From positions 13,243-77,242 of the forward strand of contig JBFMDN010000024.1 of assembly GCA_040753915.1 (NCBI GenBank): a DNA stretch of 64,000 nucleotides, read 5' to 3'. Below, piece after piece: positions 27,307-36,946 of the stretch (positions are counted from its first letter, which is position 1; each line of letters opens with the position of its first letter). The notes under the pieces were generated by a model. It was not told where the DNA came from, did no database searches, and worked only from the letters and a program-made list of their open reading frames with translations. The translations under genes were made by a program, and so were the position numbers. Source of the stretch: JBFMDN01 sp040753915. Lineage in GTDB: Bacteria > Desulfobacterota > Desulfomonilia > Desulfomonilales > Desulfomonilaceae.

Positions 27307-29331
27307 TCAGACGAGGTGAATTGTGGTTACGATCGTGTCGATCAACTTGATTCCCAAGAATGGAGCAGCTAGTCCGCCAAGGCCGTAGATCAAGAGGTTG
27401 CGTCTTAAAAGCGCCTCTGATTTGAGCGGCCGAAAGCGGACTCCTCGCAATGCCAGAGGAATGAGCGCCACGATGATAAGGGCGTTGAAGATCACGGCGC
27501 TGAGAATGGCGCTCTGGGGTGAATGCAACCCCATTACATTCAAGGGGGCTATGACAGGAAAGACGCCTAGGAGCAACGCTGGAATGATGGCAAAGTACTT
27601 CGCGACGTCGTTGGCGATGCTGAAAGTCGTGAGAGCTCCGCGGGTCATGAGCATTTGTTTGCCGATTTCCACGATCTCAATAAGCTTCGTCGGATTAGAA
27701 TCCAGGTCCACCATGTTTCCTGCTTCCTTGGCCGCTTGTGTCCCAGTGTTCATGGCCACGCCGACATCGGCTTGTGCCAGCGCCGGTGCATCGTTGGTGC
27801 CGTCTCCGGTCATGGCCACCATGAACCCGAGAGCCTGGTGCTTCCTGATGAAGTCAAGCTTGTCCTCCGGCCGCGCTTCTGCGAGGAAATGCTCGATACC
27901 GGCTTCTTTGGCTATCGCGAGTGCCGTGACTCGGTTGTCCCCGGTGATCATCACCGGCTTGATGCCCATGGCCTTGAGTCGCCCCAAGCGATCTTTTAGA
28001 CCACCCTTTACAACGTCTTTGAGATGAACCACCCCAACTGCCTGCTGGTTTTCGGACACGACCAGAGGAGTGCCTCCAGCGGATGAGACTTTGCGAATCA
28101 GCTCCTCCAGGTCCTCTGAAAATTTCCCGCCAACAATCTTCTGAATCGCATCGGGGGCTCCTTTTCGGATACTTCTCCCGTTTAGCTCGACTCCGCTCAT
28201 ACGAGTGTGAGCTGTGAACGGTATGAACTTCGCCTCGCTAGACTCCGAGACAGACCGCTCTCTAAGCCCGTACTTCTTCGCGAGCACGACAATGCTTCTC
28301 CCCTCGGGAGTTTCATCCGCGAGTGAGGCCCACTGAGCTGTATCTGCAAGTTGTTCGGCGGAATACCCGCTGGCCGGGAGGAATTCGGTGGCTTGCCGGT
28401 TTCCGAGCGTGATAGTGCCCGTTTTGTCCAGGAGCAACACGTCGACGTCACCGGCAGCCTCCACAGCTCTACCACTCATCGCGAGGACATTCCTTCTCAC
28501 CAGACGATCTATTCCCGCGATCCCGATAGCACTGAGCAATCCGCCGATGGTTGTGGGGATCAGACAAACCAGTAATGCGACCAACACAGGGATAGAAACG
28601 GCGAAGCCCGAGTACAGTCCAAAAAACGGGAGAGTGAGAACCGCGACGAGAAAGATGATGGTAAGAGCAGATAAGAGGATTGTCAGTGCAATCTCATTGG
28701 GGGTTTTTCGCCTTTGCGCTCCTTCAATCAGGCCGATCATATGATCGAGGAAACTCTCGCCGGGGTCCGCTGTCACACGGACCACGATCCGGTCCGACAG
28801 AACCCGCGTTCCGCCCGTCACGGAGCTCCGATCACCGCCGGCCTCCCTGATTACGGGAGCAGACTCTCCAGTGATGGCAGACTCATCCACCGAGGCCACT
28901 CCCTCTATTACCTCTCCATCAGTCGGAATGATCTCCCCCGCACAGACCACAACAATGTCACCTTTACGCAGATGCTCTGCCGAGATCTTCTGTTCTACCA
29001 AATCTTCCGGACGCAGGCGGGTGGCAATGGTCTTCGTTCGCGTTTTCTTCAGAGCATTGGCCTGAGCCTTTCCCCGACCTTCGGCCACGGCTTCTGCGAA
29101 ATTGGCAAACAGGACCGTGAACCAGAGCCAGACAGCTATCTGGACGCCGAACCAAAAGGATTCACCATGACCTGAGCGCAATACCCCCAAAGTGGTCATG
29201 GCTGCTCCTACTTCAGTGACAAACATTACCGGGTTGCGCAACAAGGTGATGGGATTGAGCTTTCTAAACGATTCCCAAACCGTTCGCACGAGCAATTCCG
29301 GTTGAAAGATAGATTGAGCTCTCGTGGCCAT
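27307..29331 (-). CDS. kdpB: Potassium-transporting ATPase subunit B (P-type ATPase)
   Basis: A 674-residue P-type ATPase, the catalytic subunit of the high-affinity K+ pump. It has the phosphorylated Asp in DKTGTITLGNR, the TGES actuator motif in AITGESAPV, the MTGDGTNDAPALAQADVGVAMN hinge region (two parts), and about seven membrane helices. Length is standard. It lies 13 bp after kdpA on the same transcript. Confidence 0.98.
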   Translation of the reverse strand: MATRAQSIFQPELLVRTVWESFRKLNPITLLRNPVMFVTEVGAAMTTLGVLRSGHGESFWFGVQIAVWLWFTVLFANFAEAVAEGRGKAQANALKKTRTKTIATRLRPEDLVEQKISAEHLRKGDIVVVCAGEIIPTDGEVIEGVASVDESAITGESAPVIREAGGDRSSVTGGTRVLSDRIVVRVTADPGESFLDHMIGLIEGAQRRKTPNEIALTILLSALTIIFLVAVLTLPFFGLYSGFAVSIPVLVALLVCLIPTTIGGLLSAIGIAGIDRLVRRNVLAMSGRAVEAAGDVDVLLLDKTGTITLGNRQATEFLPASGYSAEQLADTAQWASLADETPEGRSIVVLAKKYGLRERSVSESSEAKFIPFTAHTRMSGVELNGRSIRKGAPDAIQKIVGGKFSEDLEELIRKVSSAGGTPLVVSENQQAVGVVHLKDVVKGGLKDRLGRLKAMGIKPVMITGDNRVTALAIAKEAGIEHFLAEARPEDKLDFIRKHQALGFMVAMTGDGTNDAPALAQADVGVAMNTGTQAAKEAGNMVDLDSNPTKLIEIVEIGKQMLMTRGALTTFSIANDVAKYFAIIPALLLGVFPVIAPLNVMGLHSPQSAILSAVIFNALIIVALIPLALRGVRFRPLKSEALLRRNLLIYGLGGLAAPFLGIKLIDTIVTTIHLV

Positions 29332-29344
29332 TGCTCGATCCTCC

Positions 29345-31153
29345 CTAGTACGTCACGCTTGAATAATGCATGAGAAAATGTTCAACAACAGGCCCCATGG
29401 CCAAGATAGGAAAAAACGTGAGCGCACCCACTATGAGAACGACTGAGGCAAGGAGCGTTGTGAAGAGAATTCCCGCAACCGGAAAACTGCCAGGTCCCGG
29501 TGGAACGGCCTTCTTCCCGGCGAAGCTACCGGCCAGGGCAAGGACGGGCACGATCATGAAGAAGCGTCCCAGCAGCATGGCTATGCCGAGGATGGTATTG
29601 TACCAGTACGTGTTTGTGCTCAGCCCGGCAAAGGCACTCCCGTTGTTTCCCACTGCGGAAGAGAAGGCATAGAGCATCTCCGTCAACCCATGCGGCCCGG
29701 AGTTGTTCAGACCGGCCAGGCCCCACGCGCTTGCGCACGCCCATGCGGTGAATCCCAGGATCCCGGTTACCGGCACCATGAGGAAAAGGACTGCCAGTTT
29801 CACATCGTGGGCAACAATCTTCTTCCCCAGGTATTCCGGAGTCTTACCGATCATGAGACCTGCCAGAAATACGGTAAGAACCACAAAAACGAGCATCCCG
29901 TACAAGCCGGAGCCCACTCCTCCAAATATGACCTCCCCCAGTTGAATGTTCAGCAGCGGTACCAAGCCGCCCAAAGGGGTGTACGAATCGTGCATGGAGT
30001 TTACCGATCCATTTGAGGCAGCCGTTGTTGCAACAGCCCAAAGAGCGGAATTGAATATTCCGAAACGCACCTCTTTGCCTTCCATGTTGCCGTCAAGCGA
30101 CTCCACACCGAGAGCCTTCAGACGGATGTTACCCTCGGTTTCAGCCCACCAACAGACCAAGAACCCGACCAGAAAAAGGGCTGTCATGGCCGCCCATATG
30201 CTCCAGCCGTGGCGCTGGTTTCGTACAGCGCGGCCGAAGTAGTAGGTGAGAGCGCTAGGAATGAGCAGGATGGATAGCATCTCCAATAGGTTAGACAATG
30301 GCGTGGGGTTCTCGTACGGATGGGCAGAATTGGCATTCGTGAATCCGCCGCCGTTTGTCCCGAGCTGCTTTATCGCCACCTGGGACGCCACGGGTCCCTG
30401 AACGATAACCTGAGTGCGGCTGACTCTTGCTTGCAGAACCTGCTCATCTACTGGTTCACCGGTCTTGAGGCCTCTGTCGTGCTCCTTGCCTCTGTCCGAG
30501 GACGACGATTCCGCCAATTGAGCTCTCTCATAGGGTTTGAAGTTTTGAATCACCCCCTGAGAGATGAGACATAGAGCCAGCACCAGCGACAAGGGGACCA
30601 GGAGGTACAGCGTTACCCTGACCAGATCAACCCAGAAATTGCCTACTGTACAAGCGGTTTGTCGCGCAATCCCCCGCACAAACGCCGCAGCCACCCCGAT
30701 TCCTGCCGCGGCAGACACAAAATTCTGAAAGGTCAAGCCCACCATTTGTGAGAGATACGAGAGGGTAGACTCCCCCGAGTAGCTTTGCCAGTTCGTATTT
30801 GTCGTGAAGCTCGCGGCGATATTGAACGCAAGATGATCGCTCACAGGCCCAAAAGCCTGATGATTCAGGGGCAACAGGTGCTGTGTGCGCAAGATCGTGT
30901 ACAGCAGGATCATGCCCACGAGACTAAAAGCGAACAACGAGAAAGCGTAGCTCTTCCAGTCCTGCTCGCTGCCTGGATCCACACCGGTCAAACGGTATAG
31001 AGCTTTTTCCAGACGCTTCATCACAGGATCGAGAAGAGTTTTGCCCCCGGGGTCGAGAACTCTTTCCAGGTAAATTCCCACGGGCTTCGTCAGAAGAAAC
31101 ACAAGCCCAAAATAGAGCAGCAATTGAGGCCATACATATAACGAAGCATCCAT
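29345..31153 (-). CDS. kdpA: Potassium-transporting ATPase subunit A (K+ channel-like)
   Basis: A 602-residue membrane subunit that selects and binds K+. It shows the repeated selectivity-filter-like segments: TTNTNWQSYSGE, LGTNGGGFTNANSAHPYENP, AATTAASNGSVNSMHDSYTP and SAVGNNGSAFAGL. There are about 10-12 membrane helices. The loop rich in Ser/Asp/Lys after the third helix group (SSSSDRGKEHDRGLKTGE) is longer than in E. coli, but length is in the family range. It lies 15 bp after kdpF. Confidence 0.97.
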   Translation of the reverse strand: MDASLYVWPQLLLYFGLVFLLTKPVGIYLERVLDPGGKTLLDPVMKRLEKALYRLTGVDPGSEQDWKSYAFSLFAFSLVGMILLYTILRTQHLLPLNHQAFGPVSDHLAFNIAASFTTNTNWQSYSGESTLSYLSQMVGLTFQNFVSAAAGIGVAAAFVRGIARQTACTVGNFWVDLVRVTLYLLVPLSLVLALCLISQGVIQNFKPYERAQLAESSSSDRGKEHDRGLKTGEPVDEQVLQARVSRTQVIVQGPVASQVAIKQLGTNGGGFTNANSAHPYENPTPLSNLLEMLSILLIPSALTYYFGRAVRNQRHGWSIWAAMTALFLVGFLVCWWAETEGNIRLKALGVESLDGNMEGKEVRFGIFNSALWAVATTAASNGSVNSMHDSYTPLGGLVPLLNIQLGEVIFGGVGSGLYGMLVFVVLTVFLAGLMIGKTPEYLGKKIVAHDVKLAVLFLMVPVTGILGFTAWACASAWGLAGLNNSGPHGLTEMLYAFSSAVGNNGSAFAGLSTNTYWYNTILGIAMLLGRFFMIVPVLALAGSFAGKKAVPPGPGSFPVAGILFTTLLASVVLIVGALTFFPILAMGPVVEHFLMHYSSVTY

Positions 31154-31168
31154 GATTCCGATCCCTTG

Positions 31169-31252
31169 TCAAAACCACTCGGGTCGCAAAACTGCGACGA
31201 TGAGGTATACGAGCAGACTACCCCCAATAACGAGCGCGATTACTTCCATCAT
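31169..31252 (-). CDS. kdpF: KdpF small subunit of the potassium-transporting ATPase
   Basis: A 27-residue single-helix peptide, MMEVIALVIGGSLLVYLIVA then VLRPEWF. The ending R-P-E-x-F and its place just before kdpA are the hallmarks of KdpF, which stabilises the complex. The two starting ATGs are adjacent; either could be used. Confidence 0.9.
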   Translation of the reverse strand: MMEVIALVIGGSLLVYLIVAVLRPEWF

Positions 31253-31254
31253 AG

Positions 31255-31338
31255 TTAAATCCTTTCACACGCGATGGCAAACAGGACACAGAGGGCAAAG
31301 AAGCCCACCGTAATTCCGGCGTAAATAAGGTCGGTCAT
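31255..31338 (-). CDS. 27-residue membrane peptide at the head of the kdp operon
   Basis: ATG at 31338 after a strong gcaggagg RBS encodes MTDLIYAGITVGFFALCVLF then AIACERI. It is one hydrophobic helix ending in a short basic/acidic tail, 2 bp before kdpF. Similar short proteins ending in C-(E/D)-R-(I/L) lie before kdpFA in some other bacteria, from memory. Function unknown; it may be another small pump subunit. Confidence 0.75.
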   Translation of the reverse strand: MTDLIYAGITVGFFALCVLFAIACERI

Positions 31339-31911
31339 GCGTTCGCCACCTCCTGCCGGGGTTTAATGAGCGAGCCGGGAACAGAATATAAACGAGCTTG
31401 CCCTTTGTTCTTCACTGTCGGCCGAAATCTGCCTCCTGTGGCATCTTGGTAACGTCTTTTCCTTTCCTGAGAGATCTTCGGTATTGCGGGAATAGGCCCA
31501 CAATCCGAACGGCATTTTTTCGGATGTGCAGACTGTCTTTCCCACCCTGGGTAATGAAGAGCAAGAACCAAGCCAAGATCCGATATCTCTAAGTAACCTG
31601 GATTATATTGATTACAACCCGGATTGCCCCATGTAGCTTTGCGGTTTTCATGGACGGGGTAGGTTCGACCTTGTATTTTGCAAGACTGGTGCGCGCCATG
31701 AAAAGACTCTTGATGGCTCCTTTCCTGAAGAAAAGGAGTTGACAGAAGTGCCACGTCCTGGCAAAGTGTAGCACGCTATACAATGAGCCGCGGACCTGGC
31801 CCTGTCAAAGGAAATCAGTGGGCGCATCTCACAACATTGTTCAGCCCGGCGCCACTGGCCTATGGGAGGTCCCGGCACTGCAGCGACCAATACGTCATCA
31901 AAGGAGACACC
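31339..31911. other. Intergenic between divergent transcripts
   Basis: This gap must hold the kdp promoter on the minus strand and that of the next plus-strand gene. A TATATT-like -10 occurs on the minus strand near 31388, but I find no matching -35. Short frames here lack any recognisable protein. Confidence 0.4.
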
Positions 31912-32499
31912 ATGCGTCGTCTCAGAGTTGGAGACCAGTTATATGAGGGGGTCGCAGGATTCGAGGAAGGGACCCACTACAACTACACCCTTGCGGGCCA
32001 CACACTCATCATTTCCATCAAGAATCCTCTTCCGGAGCACATTACCGCGGTCAGTGGGGGCGAGGCGGTGTTCGGTCTCGCGACGAGAGATAGAACAGCG
32101 TTCGTGCTCTGCCGATTTGGCAATCTCCCATGGAGAATTGCCCACTACAACTGGTGGATCAACCCACCAGTTCTCCGGCCGGATCCGTGGGGCGACCTGG
32201 AAACGGTGGACAGTGGCGTGTATGTCACCGTCACATTGGTGGACGCTGCGGATGGCATTGTGAAGGCTCTTCGATTGGTGCGGCTTGCCAATGAGTTCAG
32301 TCGCATGTTCCTGCTTACTGTCGAAACGCAAACCAAACCGTCCTTCGACCCATGGCGGTACCTGGAAGTGGTCGAATCCGTTATCCATGGCGATCCGGAA
32401 ATTGCCGCGCTGCTTCGACAAGCTGTTTGCGTGTGTACATGTGATGAGGCAGGCGACCTGTCGCCAAAAGGACGGGTCGCTGGCTCAATGCCGTCCTAG
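31912..32499 (+). CDS. Hypothetical protein
   Basis: About 195 residues from ATG 31912, which follows aaaggagacacc. It starts MRRLRVGDQLYEGVAGFEEG and is rich in beta-type sequence, with several Trp residues in WRIAHYNWWINPP. No signal peptide, membrane helix or recognised domain. The last ~15 residues (DLSPKGRVAGSMPS) look less coding-like, so the C-terminus could have drifted. A 900-bp repeat-bearing gap follows. Confidence 0.55.
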   Translation: MRRLRVGDQLYEGVAGFEEGTHYNYTLAGHTLIISIKNPLPEHITAVSGGEAVFGLATRDRTAFVLCRFGNLPWRIAHYNWWINPPVLRPDPWGDLETVDSGVYVTVTLVDAADGIVKALRLVRLANEFSRMFLLTVETQTKPSFDPWRYLEVVESVIHGDPEIAALLRQAVCVCTCDEAGDLSPKGRVAGSMPS

Positions 32500-33433
32500 C
32501 ATTCGTCACCGAGCCTATGCGGCCAGGCCGATCAAAAAGCTCGCCCCGAGCGATCAGGTGAATTCCCTTCGGAGGTGTCAGCCAATGGCTTCCCGAATAA
32601 TCATAACTCGCATCGACATACGTCGGCCAACAGAGGATCACGATCATCATCATAATGAAGAAGTCGACCTATGTTACCTTGGAGCTTGCCGAAATGCAGG
32701 GCACTCCCATCTTAGCAAACTGGACACAAATTCCGAGGCCGACCCGGAGCACCGAACCTCGGCCGATTGACCTGGAGCGGGCGGGGCAGATCACTGAAAA
32801 AGGGTCCGGCGTGGCAACGCGAAGGATGCGGCGCCACCCCATCTACGGGCCGGTTGTTCCGCACGGGTCTGCATCTCTTGATGGCGGAACTTCCAGCCAC
32901 TTTGGCAACCGATGAGACTGGGAGGCTTCATATGGCCGCCCAGTCAGGCCAGGACCCGCAACTCGAATGAAGGCACATTCTGCCCACAGGTCTCCGCACG
33001 CGCTGATTTCATCGAATCTTGTCTGATTGGTCGTACGCCCTCCTGATGAGATGGGAGTCCCACTAATGGGACGGGCATCTTGCCCTTCACCTTAAGAATA
33101 AACGGGCGAGACGCCCGTTCCACTGGATTGTCATTCAATCGACAGTACCGATTCGAAGGCTCCTGCTCCTTTGACCGCGATTCAGAGGGCGACCGCCGGT
33201 TGTCCCTGCCGCGGGATCTTTGCGACTGGTCGCCCGTAGCGCCGGCGTCTCGCCGGTATTCTTCTTCCGGTCCTGTAGGCCGGATGGCCGCCTGGGAGAA
33301 GAAGAGTCAAAAAACAAGACCTGACCCCATCCTGCCTCTTGACGCGATTGCCACAATTGTGTTTTATTAACTAGTTTATCAGCTCAAGCTCGGACGCCGG
33401 AATCCACCGGTGACCGCTTCCAAAGGGGTATCA
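32500..33433. other. Intergenic with dispersed palindromic motifs
   Basis: No credible gene. Two copies of the dispersed palindrome family are present: aaacgggcgagacgcccgtt near 33101, and gtagcgccggcgtctcgccg near 33236. The segment just before 33410 is AT-rich (attgtgttttattaactagt) and may hold the promoter of the EF-G paralog. Confidence 0.5.
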
Positions 33434-35518
33434 ATGAAGCAGTACAGAACAGAAGACGTGCGTAATGTGGCGGTCGTTTCTCATGCCGGCTCAGGGAAGA
33501 CGACATTTTGCGAGGCCATGCTTTTTGATTCCGGAGCCGTGGATCGCCTGGGTAAGGTTACTGATGGCAGCTCGAACTTCGACTTCGAGCCGGAAGAAGT
33601 GAAACGGGCGATCACTATCAGCACCTCCCTGTTTACCATTGAATGGAAGAAGAAAAAGATCAATATACTCGATACTCCTGGAGATCCCAACTTCACTGCT
33701 GAAGTGCAAGCCGCGCTTGCAGCCGCGGACATGGCTGTGCTCGCGGTGGACGCGGTAGACTCCATCAAGCCTCTGACCGAAAAGGTCTGGTCGAGTGTGG
33801 AAGCTCGAAACATGCCGAGGATGGTCGTCGTCACCAAGATGGACCGCGAACGGGCTGATTTCGACAAAGTAGTTACTGACGTAAAGGAAATGCTCAATGT
33901 CAAGCCGCTTGTCCTCCAGATTCCCATTGGAAAAGAAGCCGATTTCAAGGGAGTGGTGGATCTGCTGGCCATGAAGGCAATCGTCTTCGAGGGTGATGGC
34001 AGAAAGGTCTCGAAGCAGGATATTCCTGCAGATCTCGCGCAGGATGCTGAAGCCCGAAGAGAAGTTCTCATCGAGGACCTGGCGGAAGTAGACGACAGCC
34101 TTATGGAGCGATATCTGGAAGGGGAAGAGCTGACCCCCGAAGAGCTTGCGGGCGCTCTGAAAACCGGAATCCTCAATCGGGTGTTTGTCCCGGTTTTGGC
34201 CTGCTCGGGCACCGTGAACAAGGGAATTCAACCGATTTTGGATACCATAGCGGATTCTTGTCCTTCCCCAGCGGATTTGCCTCCCGTTACCGGCCAAACC
34301 CCGTCGGGAGAGGAAGCAGCCCGAAAGCCGGATCCGGGAGAGCCTTTTTGTGCGTATGTATTCAAGACCCTAGCCGATCCTTACGCGGGCAGGCTCAGCC
34401 TGTTCAGAATCTTCTCAGGAAGTCTGACCCCGGATTCGACGGTTTTCAACTCGTCTCGGGCCACAAAAGAGCGCTTTGGACAGTTGTTTGCCATACAGGG
34501 AAAAGGCCAGAAGCCGCTGGAATCGGCCCAGGCAGGTGACATTGTCGCTGTGGCAAAATTGAAGGAAACTCTGACGGGAGACACCCTCTGCGATGAGAAG
34601 GCCCCCATTAAGATAGCTCCTCCCGTGGTGCCTCAACCCGTCATCTCTTTCGCCGTGGAGCCCAAGGCAAAAGGAGATGAAGAAAAGATTACCCAGAGTC
34701 TTGCCAGGCTGGCAGAGGAAGATCCGACTCTGCAAATAACTCGCGATCCGCAAACAAACGAATTCCTTCTTTCAGGAATGGGACAGGTCCACATCGAAGT
34801 AACGGTCGAGAAGCTCAAAAGGAAATTCGGGGTTGAGGTGAACCTGAAGACCCCCAAAGTGCCGTACAAGGAAACCATCAAGGGGAAGGCCAAAGTCGAA
34901 GGCAAGCTCAAGAAACAGACTGGCGGTCGCGGACAATTCGCAGTGGCTTGGCTCGAGCTGGAACCGCTTCCGCGAGGGGAAGGCTTTCAGTTCGTCGACA
35001 AGATCGTGGGCGGCGTAATTCCACGCCAGTACATTCCTGCGGTAGAGAAGGGGGTGTCTGAGGCGATGGACGGCGGCGCGGTTGCCGGATACCCAGTCGT
35101 TGATGTGAAAGTGACCGTTTTCGACGGGAAATACCACGACGTGGATTCATCGGAGCAGGCCTTCAAGATAGCTGCATCCAAGGGATTCAAGGCGGGGGTG
35201 CTTCAGGCGAATCCTGTGCTTCTTGAACCGGTCATGAACATAGAGGTGGTCGTGCCGGAAGATTGTATGGGAGATGTCATGGGAGACCTAAACTCTCGAC
35301 GAGGCCGAATCATGGGCATGGATGCCAGAGGCGCAAACCAGGTGGTCAAAGCCCAGGTTCCCATGGCTGAAGTGTTGAAATACGCGTCGGATCTCACGTC
35401 CTTGACCTCCGGGAGAGGCATCTTTTCTATGGAATTTTCCCATTACGAGGAAGTGCCCTCGAGCATAGCAGAGAAGATCATCGAAGCATCCGGAAAGGCT
35501 GTTGAAGAAGAAGATTAA
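33434..35518 (+). CDS. fusA: Elongation factor G paralog with altered G3 motif
   Basis: About 694 residues from ATG 33434 (aaagggg upstream); a GTG eight codons earlier is possible. It has all EF-G domains: G1 HAGSGKTT, G3 in LDTPGDPNF, G4 TKMD, then domains II-V (LLSGMGQVHIEVTVEKL; KKQTGGRGQFA in domain IV; GRIMGMDARG in domain V). The G3 motif reads DTPGD, where canonical EF-G and EF-Tu have DTPGH or DCPGH with the catalytic His. This puts it with EF-G-like paralogs whose role in translocation or ribosome recycling is less clear. It stands alone, not in a str operon, which supports a paralog. Confidence 0.9.
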   Translation: MKQYRTEDVRNVAVVSHAGSGKTTFCEAMLFDSGAVDRLGKVTDGSSNFDFEPEEVKRAITISTSLFTIEWKKKKINILDTPGDPNFTAEVQAALAAADMAVLAVDAVDSIKPLTEKVWSSVEARNMPRMVVVTKMDRERADFDKVVTDVKEMLNVKPLVLQIPIGKEADFKGVVDLLAMKAIVFEGDGRKVSKQDIPADLAQDAEARREVLIEDLAEVDDSLMERYLEGEELTPEELAGALKTGILNRVFVPVLACSGTVNKGIQPILDTIADSCPSPADLPPVTGQTPSGEEAARKPDPGEPFCAYVFKTLADPYAGRLSLFRIFSGSLTPDSTVFNSSRATKERFGQLFAIQGKGQKPLESAQAGDIVAVAKLKETLTGDTLCDEKAPIKIAPPVVPQPVISFAVEPKAKGDEEKITQSLARLAEEDPTLQITRDPQTNEFLLSGMGQVHIEVTVEKLKRKFGVEVNLKTPKVPYKETIKGKAKVEGKLKKQTGGRGQFAVAWLELEPLPRGEGFQFVDKIVGGVIPRQYIPAVEKGVSEAMDGGAVAGYPVVDVKVTVFDGKYHDVDSSEQAFKIAASKGFKAGVLQANPVLLEPVMNIEVVVPEDCMGDVMGDLNSRRGRIMGMDARGANQVVKAQVPMAEVLKYASDLTSLTSGRGIFSMEFSHYEEVPSSIAEKIIEASGKAVEEED

Positions 35519-35788
35519 GAGTGTCCGCAGGTCCGCTGTACCAGGGAGGGGCAGCGGATGCCCGAATGTGAAGGAAAGAGCGGGGTCGAAACCCGCACTT
35601 TCCTGGCAACAAGACTATGAAAAGAATGACGGCGAGACGCCGGCACGAGGGGAAATCTGCGCCGAAATTCCCGTGCCAGGGTCGGTTTAGAGCATGCTCC
35701 AATGCAGGGCAAGCTTCAAACCAGCTACAAATGTGGAATGGAGCGTTGATCGTTCCGGTGGAAGCACCGTGGCACTGAATGTAGGGGC
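35519..35788. other. Intergenic, decayed repeat sequence
   Basis: No gene seen. It contains acggcgagacgccggcac near 35631, an inverted copy of the dispersed palindrome at 24134 and 33237. Confidence 0.4.
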
Positions 35789-35987
35789 GAAACTGCCTCA
35801 AAACTCGGGAAACACCAAAAATCGTAGCACGAGTGAGCGTCGATGCGTGGAAACGCACCCTCACCCCAACTCTCTCCCAGAGGGAGATGGAGCCAGAGGA
35901 ATCACCTCTCCCCCACTTCGGGGGACGGGGACAGGGTGAGAGGGTGTGCCACGATTATCACGGACTGCGGGCCTTTGAGACACTTTC
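35789..35987. mobile_element. Family B miniature element, copy 1
   Basis: 199 bp from gaaactgcctcaaaactcgg to a right end reading gagacactttc, which is its inverted match. The interior has the ctctcccagagggag-type palindromes shared by all copies. The flanking 4-mers (gggc and gtct) do not match, so no target duplication is seen here. A fragment of family F follows to about 36052. Confidence 0.8.
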
Positions 35988-36107
35988 GTCTGGCCCGTCG
36001 TTATTTCGAACAGGAGAAACGGACCTTATTCTTCGCAACCGCTATAGCCAGTAAGAAAGGCATGTTGCCGATCAAAGTCTATTTCGTTTCAACATCCGGG
36101 AAGAATC

Positions 36108-36545
36108 ATGACCTCAGGTACCATTGTTGCGGTGTGCACGAGCACAAAGAAAGGAATCCCAAAGACGGACGTAAGTGCAGGAATCCTGAAAAAGGGATTT
36201 GGCCTGCAGGGGGACGTTCACGGGGGCGATTGGCATAGACAAGTCTCGCTGCTGTCGGTAGAGCAGATCGAGACCATGAAGGTAAAAGGCCTTGACGTGA
36301 AGCCTGGGAGCTTCGCGGAAAACATAACGACGCAAGGCTTCGACTTGCGATCTCTTCGGGTCGGCGATCGCCTTCGACTAGGCAAAACCGCGGTGGTGGA
36401 GGTGACGCAAATTGGCAAGGAGTGCCATACTCGGTGCGCCATCTATCACAAGATCGGTGAGTGCATCATGCCCGAGCAAGGAATTTTCGCGCAAGTGATC
36501 GAAGAAGGTGAGGTGAAAGCCGGGGACCCTGTGGATTACGCCTAG
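36108..36545 (+). CDS. MOSC domain protein
   Basis: A 145-residue stand-alone MOSC domain, the fold at the C-terminus of molybdenum cofactor sulfurases. Typical features: GLQGDVHGGDWHRQVSLLS, NITTQGFDLRSLRVGDRLRL and the conserved-Cys segment GKECHTRCAIYHKIGECIMP. Stand-alone MOSC proteins of anaerobes are thought to carry sulfur for metal-sulfur cofactors, which would suit a Mo/W enzyme such as the formate dehydrogenase at 18-22 kb; that link is inference. It starts about 55 bp after a repeat fragment. Confidence 0.9.
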   Translation: MTSGTIVAVCTSTKKGIPKTDVSAGILKKGFGLQGDVHGGDWHRQVSLLSVEQIETMKVKGLDVKPGSFAENITTQGFDLRSLRVGDRLRLGKTAVVEVTQIGKECHTRCAIYHKIGECIMPEQGIFAQVIEEGEVKAGDPVDYA

Positions 36546-36635
36546 ACGGTGTTGTGAAACGCAATGCTTTCCGTGAATTGTAGCACCATGTGCTTCGATT
36601 TTGACCCGGACGAATCTTGATTCCGATCAAAAAGC
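36546..36635. other. Short gap after MOSC gene
   Basis: Nothing recognised between the MOSC stop and the left end of a family F repeat. Confidence 0.4.
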
Positions 36636-36774
36636 TTATACCCGATGCCAAAAGTTTTCTCCGCTTCCCATGTGCAGAGAACAGCTATGGGAGGTTCGCA
36701 GATCGCTGGGACGGGCGTCTCGCCCGTCAGTGTTGAGGAGGAGAAAAGGAAATTATGATTGGCAACCGCTATAG
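36636..36774. repeat. Family F palindromic repeat, uninterrupted copy
   Basis: About 139 bp from ttatacccgatgccaaaagt to ggcaaccgctatag, whose ends are imperfect inverted repeats (ttatagcggttgcc when reversed). The middle holds gggacgggcgtctcgcccgt, a palindrome. The same element, carrying inserted family B copies, lies at about 44635-44987 and 59788-60275. Confidence 0.7.
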
Positions 36775-36946
36775 TATGGCAGACTCATAGGAGCCTTACC
36801 CAACAAAGCCGGTCAGGTTGGGAGAACGTTTGTGGCACGATTCTGCCTCGATCTGAGGTTAAGTGTTCTATGGCAAAATACGGTACTGTGTCTGCACCGC
36901 GGGGTACGTGGTGAGCGCATCGTTGGCACTGTAGGGGCGGGCCTTG

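Noticed and set aside
35843..36238. 131-codon frame across the repeat block before the MOSC gene
   Set aside because: Most of it reads through family B and F repeat sequence; its end overlaps the MOSC gene in another phase.
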